DNA of 64,000 nucleotides from Collinsella aerofaciens. GTDB taxonomy: Bacteria > Actinomycetota > Coriobacteriia > Coriobacteriales > Coriobacteriaceae. Made by a program: the position numbers and the translations under genes. The stretch spans positions 159,852-223,851 of the forward strand of contig NZ_JADMWW010000001.1 of assembly GCF_015548375.1 (NCBI RefSeq). The letters are read 5' to 3'. The first letter of the stretch is position 1, and each line of letters opens with the position of its first letter. The notes under the pieces are model-generated. The model was not told the origin of the DNA. It saw nothing but the letters and a program-made list of their open reading frames with translations, and made no database searches. Below, in pieces: positions 44,213 to 52,722 of this stretch.

Positions 44213-45127
44213 ATGCAGATCAACAAGGTCGCCTTTATCGGCAAGGGCGGCGTCGGCCTGCTCTACGGCAGCATGATTGCCAAGGCCCTCGGCAATGACG
44301 CCGTCGAATACGTTATGGATGACGCCCGTTTTGAGCGTCACGCGGGCGATGTGCTCACCGTCAACGGAAAGCCTTGCGATCTCACGTCCGTCCGCGCCAG
44401 CGAGGCAGCGCCCGCCGATCTGGTCATCCTGACGGTCAAGACCACCGGTCTCGACCAAGCACTCAAGACTATGGAGCGTGTCGTGGGACCCAACACGCTC
44501 ATCGCCTCGCTGTGCAACGGCATTACGAGCGAGCAAAAGATTGCCGAGCGCTTTGGCTGGGAGCACACCGTCCTGGGTATCTGCCAAGGCATGGACGCCG
44601 TGTTCCTCAACGGAGAGCTCACCTTTACCAATGCGGGCGAGATTCGCTTTGGCGCGGCAGCGGGCACCAAGCCCGCAACTGTTACCGCCATCGACGAGCT
44701 CTATACGCGCTGCGGCATCGCCCATACCGTCGAGAGCGACATTGCGCACCGCATGTGGGCCAAACTCATGCTCAACGACGGCATCAACCAGACCTGCATG
44801 GCCTACGGCGGGACCTACGGAAGCGCCACGGAGCCGGGCTCCGAGCAGCGCCGCTGTTTTGTCTCCGCCATGCGCGAGACGCTTGCGGTTGCCAACGCCG
44901 AGGGCGTTGAGCTGACCGAGGCAGACCTGACGCAAATGGTGCACCTCATCGAGGGAATCGACCTCGCCGGTATGCCCTCGATGGCGCAGGACCGCATCGC
45001 ACAACGAAAAACCGAAGTCGAGGAGTTCGCGGGCACCATTTGCCGCCTGGCCGCCAAACACGATATCCAAGTGCCGCAAAACGATTGGCTCTACCAGAGG
45101 ATTCGCGAAATAGAAAGCAGCTGGTAG
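44213..45127 (+). CDS. PanE/ApbA-family 2-dehydropantoate 2-reductase-like protein
   Basis: The 304-residue NADP-dependent reductase has KVAFIGKGGVGLLYGSMIA (GxGxxG), VILTVKTTGLDQAL, SLCNGITSEQKIAE, and the C-terminal domain with HRMWAKLMLNDGINQTC (catalytic Lys) and GIDLAGMPSMAQD. The family includes ketopantoate reductase. Without pan genes nearby the substrate may be another 2-keto acid. The ATG at 44213 is 9 bases after AGGAG. Confidence 0.85.
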   Translation: MQINKVAFIGKGGVGLLYGSMIAKALGNDAVEYVMDDARFERHAGDVLTVNGKPCDLTSVRASEAAPADLVILTVKTTGLDQALKTMERVVGPNTLIASLCNGITSEQKIAERFGWEHTVLGICQGMDAVFLNGELTFTNAGEIRFGAAAGTKPATVTAIDELYTRCGIAHTVESDIAHRMWAKLMLNDGINQTCMAYGGTYGSATEPGSEQRRCFVSAMRETLAVANAEGVELTEADLTQMVHLIEGIDLAGMPSMAQDRIAQRKTEVEEFAGTICRLAAKHDIQVPQNDWLYQRIREIESSW

Positions 45128-45158
45128 TGCTCGGCATACTGTAGCCAGCAGATCCAAT

Positions 45159-45205
45159 GGCAAAGCCGCCGCAAGGGGCACTCCCCTCGCGGCGGCTTCC
45201 TTTTT
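45159..45205 (+). terminator. Terminator of panE
   Basis: AAGCCGCCGC and GCGGCGGCTT, with an inner GGGG/CCCC stem, are followed by CCTTTTTC. Confidence 0.85.
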
Positions 45206-45236
45206 CATCTTTGGCCAAAAATCAGCTTCACAACGG

Positions 45237-45443
45237 TTAGAGCTGCGACTCCGACGCCTGGTCCTCATCGTCGCGACAAAGGACTACACCTGCACTTCCC
45301 AGCAGCGTGGCCGCGATCAGCGCGCCGACCACGATAGGAGCAGCCCCGCATGTCCCCTGAATGCCCGCGACGAGCGCGGCCGTGGGACCAAGGCAGCCAA
45401 GCATCAACGCGACGGCGGCAACGGCGATATCTCGAGCATTCAC
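45237..45443 (-). CDS. Small two-helix membrane protein, unknown function
   Basis: The 68-residue protein has two hydrophobic segments (AVAAVALMLGCLGPTAALVAG, about 8-28; PIVVGALIAATLLGSAGVVL, about 36-55) and an acidic tail RDDEDQASESQL. The GTG start has GGAGGAA 9 bases upstream. No family is recognised. Confidence 0.65.
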   Translation of the reverse strand: MNARDIAVAAVALMLGCLGPTAALVAGIQGTCGAAPIVVGALIAATLLGSAGVVLCRDDEDQASESQL

Positions 45444-45629
45444 AAGACCACTTCCTCCAAGAGAAAGACCTTATTTCTCAAGAACCAGTGTGCCCCGCAT
45501 CCATACGCCCAGCGTACCGCCACGGTAAGGGCTCTGTTAACTCAAACGCATACATAGAACGGACGTCCTTACGTTGCCCTAAAGCTCGGTAAAGACGCCC
45601 GTCCGCCAAATATCCGTGATGCAGAAAAA

Positions 45630-46406
45630 TTACCAACCGGTGTAGTAATCGGTGGTTCCGGCAGCGCAGCCGGAGTCATAGACCTTGCAATCACCCTTGG
45701 AGCCCGTAAAGGTCGAGCCCTGGGCCATATCGCCCGCGGCAACAACGTAATAGCCGTCGGAATCGCGCCAGAAGCCCTCAGAATCCTGAGTCCATTCGCC
45801 CGTGCGATAGTGATAAAGCACATTGCTGCTGTAATAGGTCTCGCGGCGACCGTTGTAGTTATTGACACCCGCAGAGCGCGTCAGGCCCGATCCGTTCGCG
45901 TAGGACGCGGCAGACGCGTAGGACGGAGTGTAACCGGCGTTGTAGTACGAAGCCTGGGCGGCCTCGGCAGCCTCCGCCTCGGCGGCAGCAACCTCGAGCG
46001 CTTCGCGCTTGGCATCCTCAAGTGCAGTGCGCAGCTCGTCGAGCTCGGTCGACTTCGCGTCGACCTCCTCCATCGTCAAAAGACTGCCCGCGCCATCGAT
46101 ACAGCCCTGCAGCACAGCGCGCTCGTCATCGGTGGCATAGTCACCGTACATGTTCATGATGATCTGAGCGCGCATCTCCAGGGAATCGCGCTTGGCCTCC
46201 ATCGAGGCGTTCCACTCCTGCATGGAACCATAACCATCGCCGCGATAGTCAACGGGCTGCACCAGCGTCGTCTCGGACGGCGTAGATCCAACCGTATCGG
46301 ACAGTGTTGCGGCGTGGGCATCAGTTGCACCGGCGCCCGCCAAAAGTGCCACGGTCAGAGCGGCGGAAAGGGCGGCGGCTTTCGGTTTTCGTGAATCAAT
46401 CCTCAT
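45630..46406 (-). CDS. Secreted protein with coiled coil and C-terminal Cys-pair domain
   Basis: The 258-residue protein has a signal peptide (KAAALSAALTVALLAGAGATDAHA) and an Ala/Glu-rich coiled coil near 95-150 (DELRTALEDAKREALEVAAA). A C-terminal domain reads YHYRTGEWTQDSEGFWRDSDG, YYVVAAGDMAQGSTFTGSKG, DCKVYDSGCAAGTTDYYTGW. The last block, with two cysteines, is a recurring end in secreted proteins of gut Actinobacteria as I recall. The enzymatic role is unclear. The start at 46406 follows GGAGG. The long upstream frame crosses the metY terminator and is not coding. Confidence 0.75.
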   Translation of the reverse strand: MRIDSRKPKAAALSAALTVALLAGAGATDAHAATLSDTVGSTPSETTLVQPVDYRGDGYGSMQEWNASMEAKRDSLEMRAQIIMNMYGDYATDDERAVLQGCIDGAGSLLTMEEVDAKSTELDELRTALEDAKREALEVAAAEAEAAEAAQASYYNAGYTPSYASAASYANGSGLTRSAGVNNYNGRRETYYSSNVLYHYRTGEWTQDSEGFWRDSDGYYVVAAGDMAQGSTFTGSKGDCKVYDSGCAAGTTDYYTGW

Positions 46407-46617
46407 GTAGCTGGAAACCTCCGTAGTGCGTTTTTGCTGCGTTTGAGCTGCGTGTGATTCGATCGCGCTGCATAGTACCCCGAGCAAATCGCGACCTGCG
46501 GTTTTACTTAAAAGGCGCACGTCAATTGCGTAAAACTCACATCCTCTCAACAGGAGTTTTCCACAACTCGAATGCATAAAGCGTGTCAAAAACCCTGTTT
46601 TTGCGCCCTCTCTATGC

Positions 46618-46658
46618 AAAAAAGGCGCCTGTGCAACCATTGTTCGCACAGGCGCCTT
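46618..46658 (-). terminator. Terminator in the gap upstream of the secreted-protein gene
   Basis: AGGCGCCTGTGC and GCACAGGCGCCT form a perfect 12-bp stem followed by TTTTTT on the minus strand, 61 bases after the metY stop. The rest of the 312-base gap (46407-46718) shows no gene. Confidence 0.92.
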
Positions 46659-46718
46659 GAGCAGGCATTTTATACAGTTATACCTATCGAGTCGCAAGGG
46701 GTCCTTGCACAAGTCGCC

Positions 46719-48029
46719 TTACTCGTCCAGCGCGGCGAAGGCCTGCTTCAGATCCCAAATGATATCCTCGGCATTCTCGGTACCGATGGAAAGACGGATC
46801 GTGGAGGGCGTGATGTTCTGCTCGGCGAGCTCCTCGGCAGACAGCTGGGAGTGCGTGGTGGTAGCCGGGTGCACGACGAGCGACTTGACGTCGGCCACGT
46901 TGGCGAGCAGCGAGAACACCTGCAGATGATCAATGAACTTCCAAGCTGCCTCCTGGCCACCCTTAATCTCAAAGGTAAAGATCGAGGCACCGCCGTTGGG
47001 GAAGTACTTCTGATAGAGCTCGTGATCGGGGTGCTCAGGCAGGCTCGGGTGATTCACCTTGGCAACATGGCTGTCACCAGCCAGGAACTCAACGACCTTC
47101 TTGGTGTTCTCGACATGACGGTCAACGCGCAGCGACAGAGTCTCGGTGCCCTGGAGCAGGACCCAGGCGTTGAACGGGCTGATGCAGGCGCCCTCGTCAC
47201 GCAGCAGGATGGCGCGGACATAGGTTGCGAAGGCGGCGGGACCGGCAGCCTCGGCAAACGAGACGCCATGGTAGGAGGGGTTGGGCTCGGCGATCTGCGC
47301 GTACTTTCCGCTCGCCTTCCAATCGAAGTTACCGCCGTCGACGATCACGCCGCCCAGCGAGGTGCCGTGGCCGCCGATGAACTTGGTTGCGGAGTGGACG
47401 ACGATGTTGGCACCATGCTCCAGCGGGCGGAACAGATACGGGGTGCCGAAAGTGTTGTCGACGACAACCGGCAGACCGTGCTTCTTGGCGATCTCGGAGA
47501 TGGCGTCGATGTTGGGGATGTCGGAGTTGGGGTTGCCGAGCGTCTCGAGATAGATGACCGTGGTGTTGTCCTTGATGGCGCCCTCGACCTCGTCCAGGTT
47601 GTGGGCATCGACGAAGGTGGTCTCGACGCCAAACTGGGAGAGCGTATGCTCCAGCAGGTTGTAGGAGCCACCGTAGATGGTCTTCTGAGCCACCACGTGG
47701 TCACCGGCCTGGGCAAGAGCCTGCAGGGTATAGGTGATGGCAGCAGCACCGGAGGCGACGGCAAGACCTGCCACGCCACCCTCGAGCGCGGCGATACGAT
47801 CCTCGAAGACGCCCTGGGTGGAGTTGGTCAGACGGCCGTAGATGTTTCCGGCGTCGGCAAGACCAAAGCGGTCGGCGGCGTGCTGGGAGTTGCGGAACAC
47901 ATAGCTCGTGGTCTGGTAGATAGGCACGACACGGGAGTCGGATGCAGGATCGGCACTCTCCTGGCCAACGTGCAGCTGCAGGGTATCGAAACCAAAGGTG
48001 TGCTCGGGGTTGTTGATGAACTGGCTCAT
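46719..48029 (-). CDS. metY: O-acetylhomoserine sulfhydrylase (MetY-type)
   Basis: The 436-residue Cys/Met-metabolism PLP enzyme has GFDTLQLHVGQE, PIYQTTSYVF, GNIYGRLTNSTQ, ASGAAAITYTL, ETLGNPNSDIPNI, DNTFGTPYLFRPLEHGAN, the PLP-lysine segment HSATKFIGGHGTSLGG and ATTTHSQLS. It makes homocysteine (or cysteine) from O-acetylhomoserine and sulfide. The length matches MetY rather than the shorter MetB/MetC. AAGGAG precedes the ATG. It has a promoter and leader peptide, with a divergent LysR-type gene. Confidence 0.94.
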   Translation of the reverse strand: MSQFINNPEHTFGFDTLQLHVGQESADPASDSRVVPIYQTTSYVFRNSQHAADRFGLADAGNIYGRLTNSTQGVFEDRIAALEGGVAGLAVASGAAAITYTLQALAQAGDHVVAQKTIYGGSYNLLEHTLSQFGVETTFVDAHNLDEVEGAIKDNTTVIYLETLGNPNSDIPNIDAISEIAKKHGLPVVVDNTFGTPYLFRPLEHGANIVVHSATKFIGGHGTSLGGVIVDGGNFDWKASGKYAQIAEPNPSYHGVSFAEAAGPAAFATYVRAILLRDEGACISPFNAWVLLQGTETLSLRVDRHVENTKKVVEFLAGDSHVAKVNHPSLPEHPDHELYQKYFPNGGASIFTFEIKGGQEAAWKFIDHLQVFSLLANVADVKSLVVHPATTTHSQLSAEELAEQNITPSTIRLSIGTENAEDIIWDLKQAFAALDE

Positions 48030-48090
48030 GATGATCTCCTTGATCGAACAAAAGTAAATAAAAAGAGAGAAGTAAGTCGCTGTCTCCTGA

Positions 48091-48144
48091 TCACGCCGAC
48101 GGGCGCAAACAGGAGCCCGGCATTCGTCTTGGTAAGCAATTCAT
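48091..48144 (-). CDS. Putative cysteine-containing leader peptide of metY
   Basis: A 17-codon ORF reads MNCLPRRMPGSCLRPSA and is preceded by a strong AAAGGAGG 7 bases before the ATG. It lies in the metY leader, downstream of the promoter at 48213-48241 and 61 bases before metY. It has Cys codons at positions 3 and 12. The second Cys codon lies in CTCCTG, which can pair with CAGGAG just after the ORF stop. This layout suggests control of metY by ribosome stalling on cysteine codons. Translation is unproven. Confidence 0.55.
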   Translation of the reverse strand: MNCLPRRMPGSCLRPSA

Positions 48145-48212
48145 ATGCAGGCCTCCTTTCGCATCCCGGTTCCGTGGTCGGTTTAATTACCTACCGCCTT
48201 TGTGTGTTTTGA

Positions 48213-48241
48213 ATAGTACGGGCATTGTTTCGCTCGGTCAA
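48213..48241 (-). promoter_or_regulatory. Promoter of metY
   Basis: TTGACC (48241-48236) and TACTAT (48218-48213) on the minus strand have a 17-base spacer, giving a leader of about 175 bases. Confidence 0.75.
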
Positions 48242-48261
48242 TCACTTAAAAGCGCTAACTT

Positions 48262-48282
48262 GTTATCTGTTTTATAGATAAC
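48262..48282. promoter_or_regulatory. LysR-type operator between metY and lysR
   Basis: GTTATCT and AGATAAC are perfect 7-bp arms around 7 bases and contain T-N11-A. The site is 20 bases before the LysR start and just upstream of the metY -35, the standard position for a divergent LysR regulator. Confidence 0.7.
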
Positions 48283-48302
48283 TATCGAAAGGACGGGCGC
48301 CG

Positions 48303-49205
48303 ATGACCCTCCAGCAGCTTCGCTTTTTGATCGCCGTGGCAGAGTCCGGTTCGATCAACGCCGCAGCTCAGCGCCTCTATACCGCACAGTCCAATATCTC
48401 CAACGCCGTCAAAAGCCTGGAACAGGAACTTCATATCGAAATCTTTACGCGCTCTAGCCGCGGTGTTGCACTCACCAACGACGGCACCGAGCTTTTGGGT
48501 TATGCACGCCAGGTCGTAGAGCAGGCCGACATGCTTGAGGCCCGCTACGAGGACGGCGGTACCCCGCAAGCCCGCCTCGCCATTTCCGCCCAGCACTACG
48601 CCTTTTCGGTCGAGGCCTTTGTCAACGTAGTCGAGCGCTGCCGCGACAGCAAGTTCGAGTTCATCATGCGCGAGACCACCACATCGCAGATCATCGATGA
48701 CGTCCGCGCGTTTCGCAGCGACATCGGCATCCTCTATCTGGACGACTTTAACGCCCGCGTCCTGCAGAAGGCCTTCGCCGATGCGCGCGCGAGCTTCCAT
48801 CCCCTATTCGACGCGACGGTCCACGTCTTCGTTAGCGAGCGCCACCCGCTCGCACGCCGCCCTCAGCTGTCCCTTGCCGACCTCACACCATATACGCGCT
48901 ACAGCTTTGAGCAGGGAACCTCAAACTCCTTCTATTACGCCGAGGAACCTTTTAGCTATATCCCTTGCGACCGCAACATACGAATCTCGGACCGCGGAAC
49001 ACTTACTAACCTACTTATCACGTCGAACGGCTACACCCTGTCGACCGGTGTCCTCTCCAATGAAATGCAATGGGGTATGGCATCGATCCCGTTAGCAGAC
49101 GCCCCAACGATGCACGTAGGCTATATCATGCACGACGAGCGCAAGCCCTCTCCCCTCTTGCAGCAATACCTCGACGAGCTCAACCGCATCATCCATGCCA
49201 ACTAA
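48303..49205 (+). CDS. LysR-family transcriptional regulator, probable metY regulator
   Basis: The 300-residue regulator has the N-terminal winged helix LQQLRFLIAVAESGSINAAA, AQSNISNAVKSLEQEL, IFTRSSRGVALTNDG, and a periplasmic-binding-like effector domain (DIGILYLDDFN, HVFVSERHPLARR). It is transcribed away from metY with a shared operator, so it probably controls metY in response to a sulfur metabolite such as O-acetylhomoserine (inference). AAAGGA precedes the start. Confidence 0.9.
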   Translation: MTLQQLRFLIAVAESGSINAAAQRLYTAQSNISNAVKSLEQELHIEIFTRSSRGVALTNDGTELLGYARQVVEQADMLEARYEDGGTPQARLAISAQHYAFSVEAFVNVVERCRDSKFEFIMRETTTSQIIDDVRAFRSDIGILYLDDFNARVLQKAFADARASFHPLFDATVHVFVSERHPLARRPQLSLADLTPYTRYSFEQGTSNSFYYAEEPFSYIPCDRNIRISDRGTLTNLLITSNGYTLSTGVLSNEMQWGMASIPLADAPTMHVGYIMHDERKPSPLLQQYLDELNRIIHAN

Positions 49206-49304
49206 CTGTCGGAAGACGGGGTAGAAATCGTAGATTGCTAGCCCTCGACGAACGCGGCGCTACAATGGTCACTCACACGAAACGTACCCAACGAAAGGAA
49301 CCAT

Positions 49305-49790
49305 GTGAAGGTCATCATCTATACCGACGGCTCGGCCCGATCAAATCCGGGACGCGGCGGCTACGGCGCCGTGCTCAAATACACCAACCCCGCCGGCAAG
49401 ACCTTCACCTCCGAGCTTTCGCGCGGCTACGCCAAGACCACCAACAACCGCATGGAGCTCATGGCGGTCATCGTGGCGCTCGAGGCGCTCAACCGCCCCT
49501 GCGAGGTCGAAGTCCATTCCGATTCGCAGTACGTCGTCAACGCCTTCAACAAGCACTGGATCGACGGCTGGAAAAAGCGCGGATGGAAAACCGCCAACAA
49601 GCAGCCCGTCAAGAACCGCGACCTGTGGGAGCGCCTACTCACCGCCAAAAGTAAGCACAAGGTTGAGTTCATCTGGGTTAAGGGTCACGCCGGCCACGAG
49701 CTCAACGAGCGCTGCGATGAGCTCGCAACCACGGCGGCCGACGGCAGCAACCTCGATATCGACACCGGCTTTAACGAGAGCGACCTGTAA
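49305..49790 (+). CDS. rnhA: Ribonuclease HI
   Basis: The 161-residue enzyme has the four acidic residues of RNase [18 protein letters not shown] (Asp), [11 protein letters not shown] (Glu), [12 protein letters not shown] (Asp) and ERCDELAT (Asp), plus [12 protein letters not shown] (His). It degrades RNA in RNA-DNA hybrids. It starts at a GTG with AAAGGAA. Confidence 0.94.
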   Translation: MKVIIYTDGSARSNPGRGGYGAVLKYTNPAGKTFTSELSRGYAKTTNNRMELMAVIVALEALNRPCEVEVHSDSQYVVNAFNKHWIDGWKKRGWKTANKQPVKNRDLWERLLTAKSKHKVEFIWVKGHAGHELNERCDELATTAADGSNLDIDTGFNESDL

Positions 49791-49863
49791 TAGCGTTTTC
49801 GCGCAGCTTTATATCCCCACGCGCTACACTCATCCTGTAGACCAAACAACGCAAGGGGGACGT

Positions 49864-50970
49864 ATGCTGCGCATCGCGACCATCGGCACATCCATGATCA
49901 CCGACGACTTTATCCAAGTCGTCAACGCCAACGACCAAGCCGCGTTTGTGGGCACGCTTTCACGCGACGCCAATCGCGGTACTGCCTTTACCGCCGAGCG
50001 CGGTGGCGAGCGAAACTTTACGTCACTCGATGAGCTTGCGGCAGCCGTCGACGTCGACGCCGTCTATATCGGCAGCCCTAACGCACTTCACTACGAGCAG
50101 GCCCTTGCCTGCATCGCCGGTGGCAAGCACGTCATCGTCGAGAAACCCTTCTGCGCCACCGAAGCGCAGGCGCTGGAAGTCTTCCGCGCTGCCGAGGCAG
50201 CAGGTGTCGTGGCCCTCGAGGCCATGCGTCCCCTCCACGATCCCGCCTTCCACGCCATCGAGGACGCCCTGGGCGAGATCGCCCCCATCCGCCGCGCCTC
50301 ATTGCGCTTTGGCAAGTATTCCTCGCGCTACAACGAGATTCTCGCGGGACGCGCCACCAATATCTTCGACTGCAATATGGCATCGGGTTCCCTCATGGAC
50401 ATTGGCGTCTACACCGTCGAGCCCATGGTCGAGATTTTCGGCATGCCCTCCGGCCTTACGAGCATGACTACTCTGCTCGACCCCACCACGCGACAGCTCA
50501 CGCACGGCCCCATCGACGGCTGCGGTTCCATCCTCGCCAGCTACGGCGGTGGCCGCATCTCCGTCGAGCTCGCGCACTCCAAAATTACGAATGACCTGCT
50601 GCCCTCGCAGATAGAAGGCGAGCGTGGCACTATCCAGATCGACCATCTGTCCACGCCCCGCAACGTCCGCATCGACTATCGCGGCGACGTCGTACGCGGC
50701 TCGGCGACCGAGGCACCGCGCGAACAGGACGAGAACGGCCGCGTGCTCGACCTGCCCAAATCGAGCAACACTATGGAATACGAACTCACAGACTTTATCA
50801 CCGCCATCGGCGGCATCGATAACGTTAAGGAAGAGATTTGGGAGACCCCGGCGGGACGCCACGAGCTTGGCCACTACCGCGATGTCACGCTCGTCTCACT
50901 GCGCATCATGGATGCCGTGCGCCAGCAGGCCGGCATTACTTTCCCGGCCGACGCAGGCAAGCAGGCATAG
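49864..50970 (+). CDS. Gfo/Idh/MocA-family oxidoreductase
   Basis: The 368-residue protein has RIATIGTSMITDDFIQVV (a variant Rossmann loop), YIGSPNALHYEQAL, GKHVIVEKPFCATEAQA (EKP motif) and SLMDIGVYTVEPM. A sugar dehydrogenase of unknown substrate. It precedes the acylphosphatase gene by 2 bases, suggesting co-transcription. It lacks the usual glycine-rich GxGxxG (GTSM instead), a feature seen in some family members. Confidence 0.86.
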   Translation: MLRIATIGTSMITDDFIQVVNANDQAAFVGTLSRDANRGTAFTAERGGERNFTSLDELAAAVDVDAVYIGSPNALHYEQALACIAGGKHVIVEKPFCATEAQALEVFRAAEAAGVVALEAMRPLHDPAFHAIEDALGEIAPIRRASLRFGKYSSRYNEILAGRATNIFDCNMASGSLMDIGVYTVEPMVEIFGMPSGLTSMTTLLDPTTRQLTHGPIDGCGSILASYGGGRISVELAHSKITNDLLPSQIEGERGTIQIDHLSTPRNVRIDYRGDVVRGSATEAPREQDENGRVLDLPKSSNTMEYELTDFITAIGGIDNVKEEIWETPAGRHELGHYRDVTLVSLRIMDAVRQQAGITFPADAGKQA

Positions 50971-50972
50971 CG

Positions 50973-51383
50973 ATGGGCCTCTTCGATACGTTCTTCTCCA
51001 GCGTCACCGGCGGCAGTCGAGAGCCTCAAAAACCATCAAACTTCGAGCTCGAGCTGCGCCGCAGGCTTACCGTACTCGCAAGCGACGAGGCCACTCAAGA
51101 CACTCCCCTGCGCTATTTCCTGCACTGGACGGGGCAAGTCCAAGGCGTTGGTTTTCGCTTTACCAACACCAACCTCGCGCAGGCACGCTCCCTCACCGGC
51201 TGGGTGCGTAACATGGAAGACGGCTCAGTCGAGATGGAGATACAGGGAGCTCCGGCAAACATCCTATCTCATCTCGAGGCGCTTCATGCCTCCTACGAGT
51301 GCATGGGAACGCGTTTTCGCCTCGTAGACGCCCAGGCCCGAGCCCCACTTGCCAATGAAGACGGTTTCAGTCCTCATTATTAG
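50973..51383 (+). CDS. Acylphosphatase with N-terminal extension
   Basis: The 136-residue protein has a 45-residue N-terminal extension, then an acylphosphatase domain: YFLHWTGQVQGVGFRFTNTN with the phosphate-binding GQVQGVGFR loop, LTGWVRNMEDGSVEMEIQG with the catalytic Asn, and LEALHASYE. It hydrolyses acyl phosphates. Typical family length is about 90-100, so the extension is extra. It starts 2 bases after the oxidoreductase stop. Confidence 0.88.
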   Translation: MGLFDTFFSSVTGGSREPQKPSNFELELRRRLTVLASDEATQDTPLRYFLHWTGQVQGVGFRFTNTNLAQARSLTGWVRNMEDGSVEMEIQGAPANILSHLEALHASYECMGTRFRLVDAQARAPLANEDGFSPHY

Positions 51384-51444
51384 TATTGTGTGCTAAATAC
51401 GGTATCATTTACCTACGACCGTTAATAGAAAAGAGGCGAGGCGC

Positions 51445-51825
51445 ATGGCGGTGCAAAGAAGGAATACCAGGCAGCGAAAGCTGGTTCTTGACGCCGTGCG
51501 CCAAAGTTATAACCATCCCACCGCCGACGAAATCTATAACGCCGTGCGCGAACAGGATGACAAGATCAGCCGCGGCACGGTCTACCGCAACCTCAATCTC
51601 TTGGCAGATGCCGGAGAAATCCTCTCGATCAAGACGCCGGGCGGGAGTCGCTTTGATCGCACCATCGAGCCGCACGCACATATCATCTGCACCTCGTGCA
51701 GCCGCGTCATCGACGTGCCGCTCCCCTTCGATGCCCAGCTCGACGCCGAGGCGTCCAAGCAAATCGGTTGGCACGTCACGTCGCACTACACCATCTTCGA
51801 GGGTCTCTGCCCCGACTGCCGGTAG
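51445..51825 (+). CDS. Fur-family regulator (PerR/Fur-like)
   Basis: The 126-residue protein has the winged helix RNTRQRKLVLDAVRQSYNHP, TADEIYNAVREQDDKISRGT, VYRNLNLLADAGEI, and the metal-binding part SRFDRTIEPHAHIICTSCSR, with a structural zinc site formed by CTSC and CPDC pairs. HPTADEIY and the short length are PerR/Fur-like. Whether it senses peroxide, iron or zinc is not decided by sequence. AAGAGGCGAGG lies upstream. Confidence 0.9.
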   Translation: MAVQRRNTRQRKLVLDAVRQSYNHPTADEIYNAVREQDDKISRGTVYRNLNLLADAGEILSIKTPGGSRFDRTIEPHAHIICTSCSRVIDVPLPFDAQLDAEASKQIGWHVTSHYTIFEGLCPDCR

Positions 51826-51840
51826 ATGTTTGGGGCATGC

Positions 51841-52638
51841 CTACTCGGCAAGTAGACGACGCAGTTCTTCTTCGACCGTGCGCACGTAGCGGACGCGGTC
51901 GTTGATGCCACGCATAGAGGGGTTGCAGCTCTCCATCAGATAGGGATGGCCCACGACGTTGAGCATGTCGCGGTCGTTTTCGTTATCGCCAAACGCCATC
52001 ATCTCATCGGGCGAAATACCCAGGGCACGACCGTAGTCGGCAAGCGCGGAGCCCTTGCCCGAACCGAAACCGATAAAGTCCGTCCATTCGGTTCCCGACG
52101 TCATCACGTCAACACGGTCGCTAAAGAGGCGCTCGAAATACTCCAGGGCCGCCGGCTGATCCACCTCGGGCGTCTGGAAGGCGATCTTAATGACGTCCTC
52201 GTCGATGTCCTCGGGGCGGTCGACCACCGCCACATCGCAGTGGACCTCATAGCGCAAATGGTCGACGAACGCATCGTTGCCGCTCATGGTGTAGAGGTGT
52301 CCCTCACACGAAAGGGTCACGTCGGCATGGGGATACGCAACCACGGCATTCGCGATATCCATAGCAAGACTACGCTCCATGGAACGCTTGACAACGGCAC
52401 GCCCCTCGCTCATCACCAGGGCTCCGTTCTCGCATACATAGGCGAGCTCATCGGCCACCGGGGTAAACAGATAGCGCAAGCTCGCATATTGACGACCGCT
52501 CGCCGGCATAAACACGATACCGCGACGATGCAGTTCATCGATGAGCTCAAAGGCCTCGGAACGCGGCTCGCGCTCCCCCCGATGCAGCAACGTGCCGTCC
52601 AAATCGCATGCAATCAGCTTGATTCCCTCAAGACCCAT
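51841..52638 (-). CDS. Cof-type HAD-IIB phosphatase
   Basis: The 265-residue protein has KLIACDLDGTLLHRGE (motif I), MPASGRQYAS (motif II) and MAFGDNENDRDML (motif IV). A housekeeping sugar-phosphate or cofactor phosphatase is likely. The start at 52638 follows GGGGGG. It converges with the Fur gene, with a 15-base gap. Confidence 0.9.
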   Translation of the reverse strand: MGLEGIKLIACDLDGTLLHRGEREPRSEAFELIDELHRRGIVFMPASGRQYASLRYLFTPVADELAYVCENGALVMSEGRAVVKRSMERSLAMDIANAVVAYPHADVTLSCEGHLYTMSGNDAFVDHLRYEVHCDVAVVDRPEDIDEDVIKIAFQTPEVDQPAALEYFERLFSDRVDVMTSGTEWTDFIGFGSGKGSALADYGRALGISPDEMMAFGDNENDRDMLNVVGHPYLMESCNPSMRGINDRVRYVRTVEEELRRLLAE

Positions 52639-52667
52639 ATGCTTTCCCCCCAAAGCACCTCATCAAC

Positions 52668-52712
52668 AGTAAGACGGACTTTGAATAGCTGCCTCTCAAA
52701 GTCCGTCTTACT
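52668..52712. repeat. Perfect 17-bp hairpin with ATAGCTG loop
   Basis: AGTAAGACGGACTTTGA (52668-52684) pairs perfectly with TCAAAGTCCGTCTTACT (52696-52712) around ATAGCTGCCTC. There is no T-run. The hairpin inside the element at 20565-20774 has, on its other strand, a loop with the same ATAGCTG. It fills the gap between two minus-strand genes. Confidence 0.7.
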
Positions 52713-52722
52713 CATACGCACG

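Noticed and set aside
46407..46712. 102-residue extension of the secreted protein
   Set aside because: It crosses a strong terminator (46618-46658) and would bury the signal peptide. The ATG at 46406 is preceded by GGAGG.
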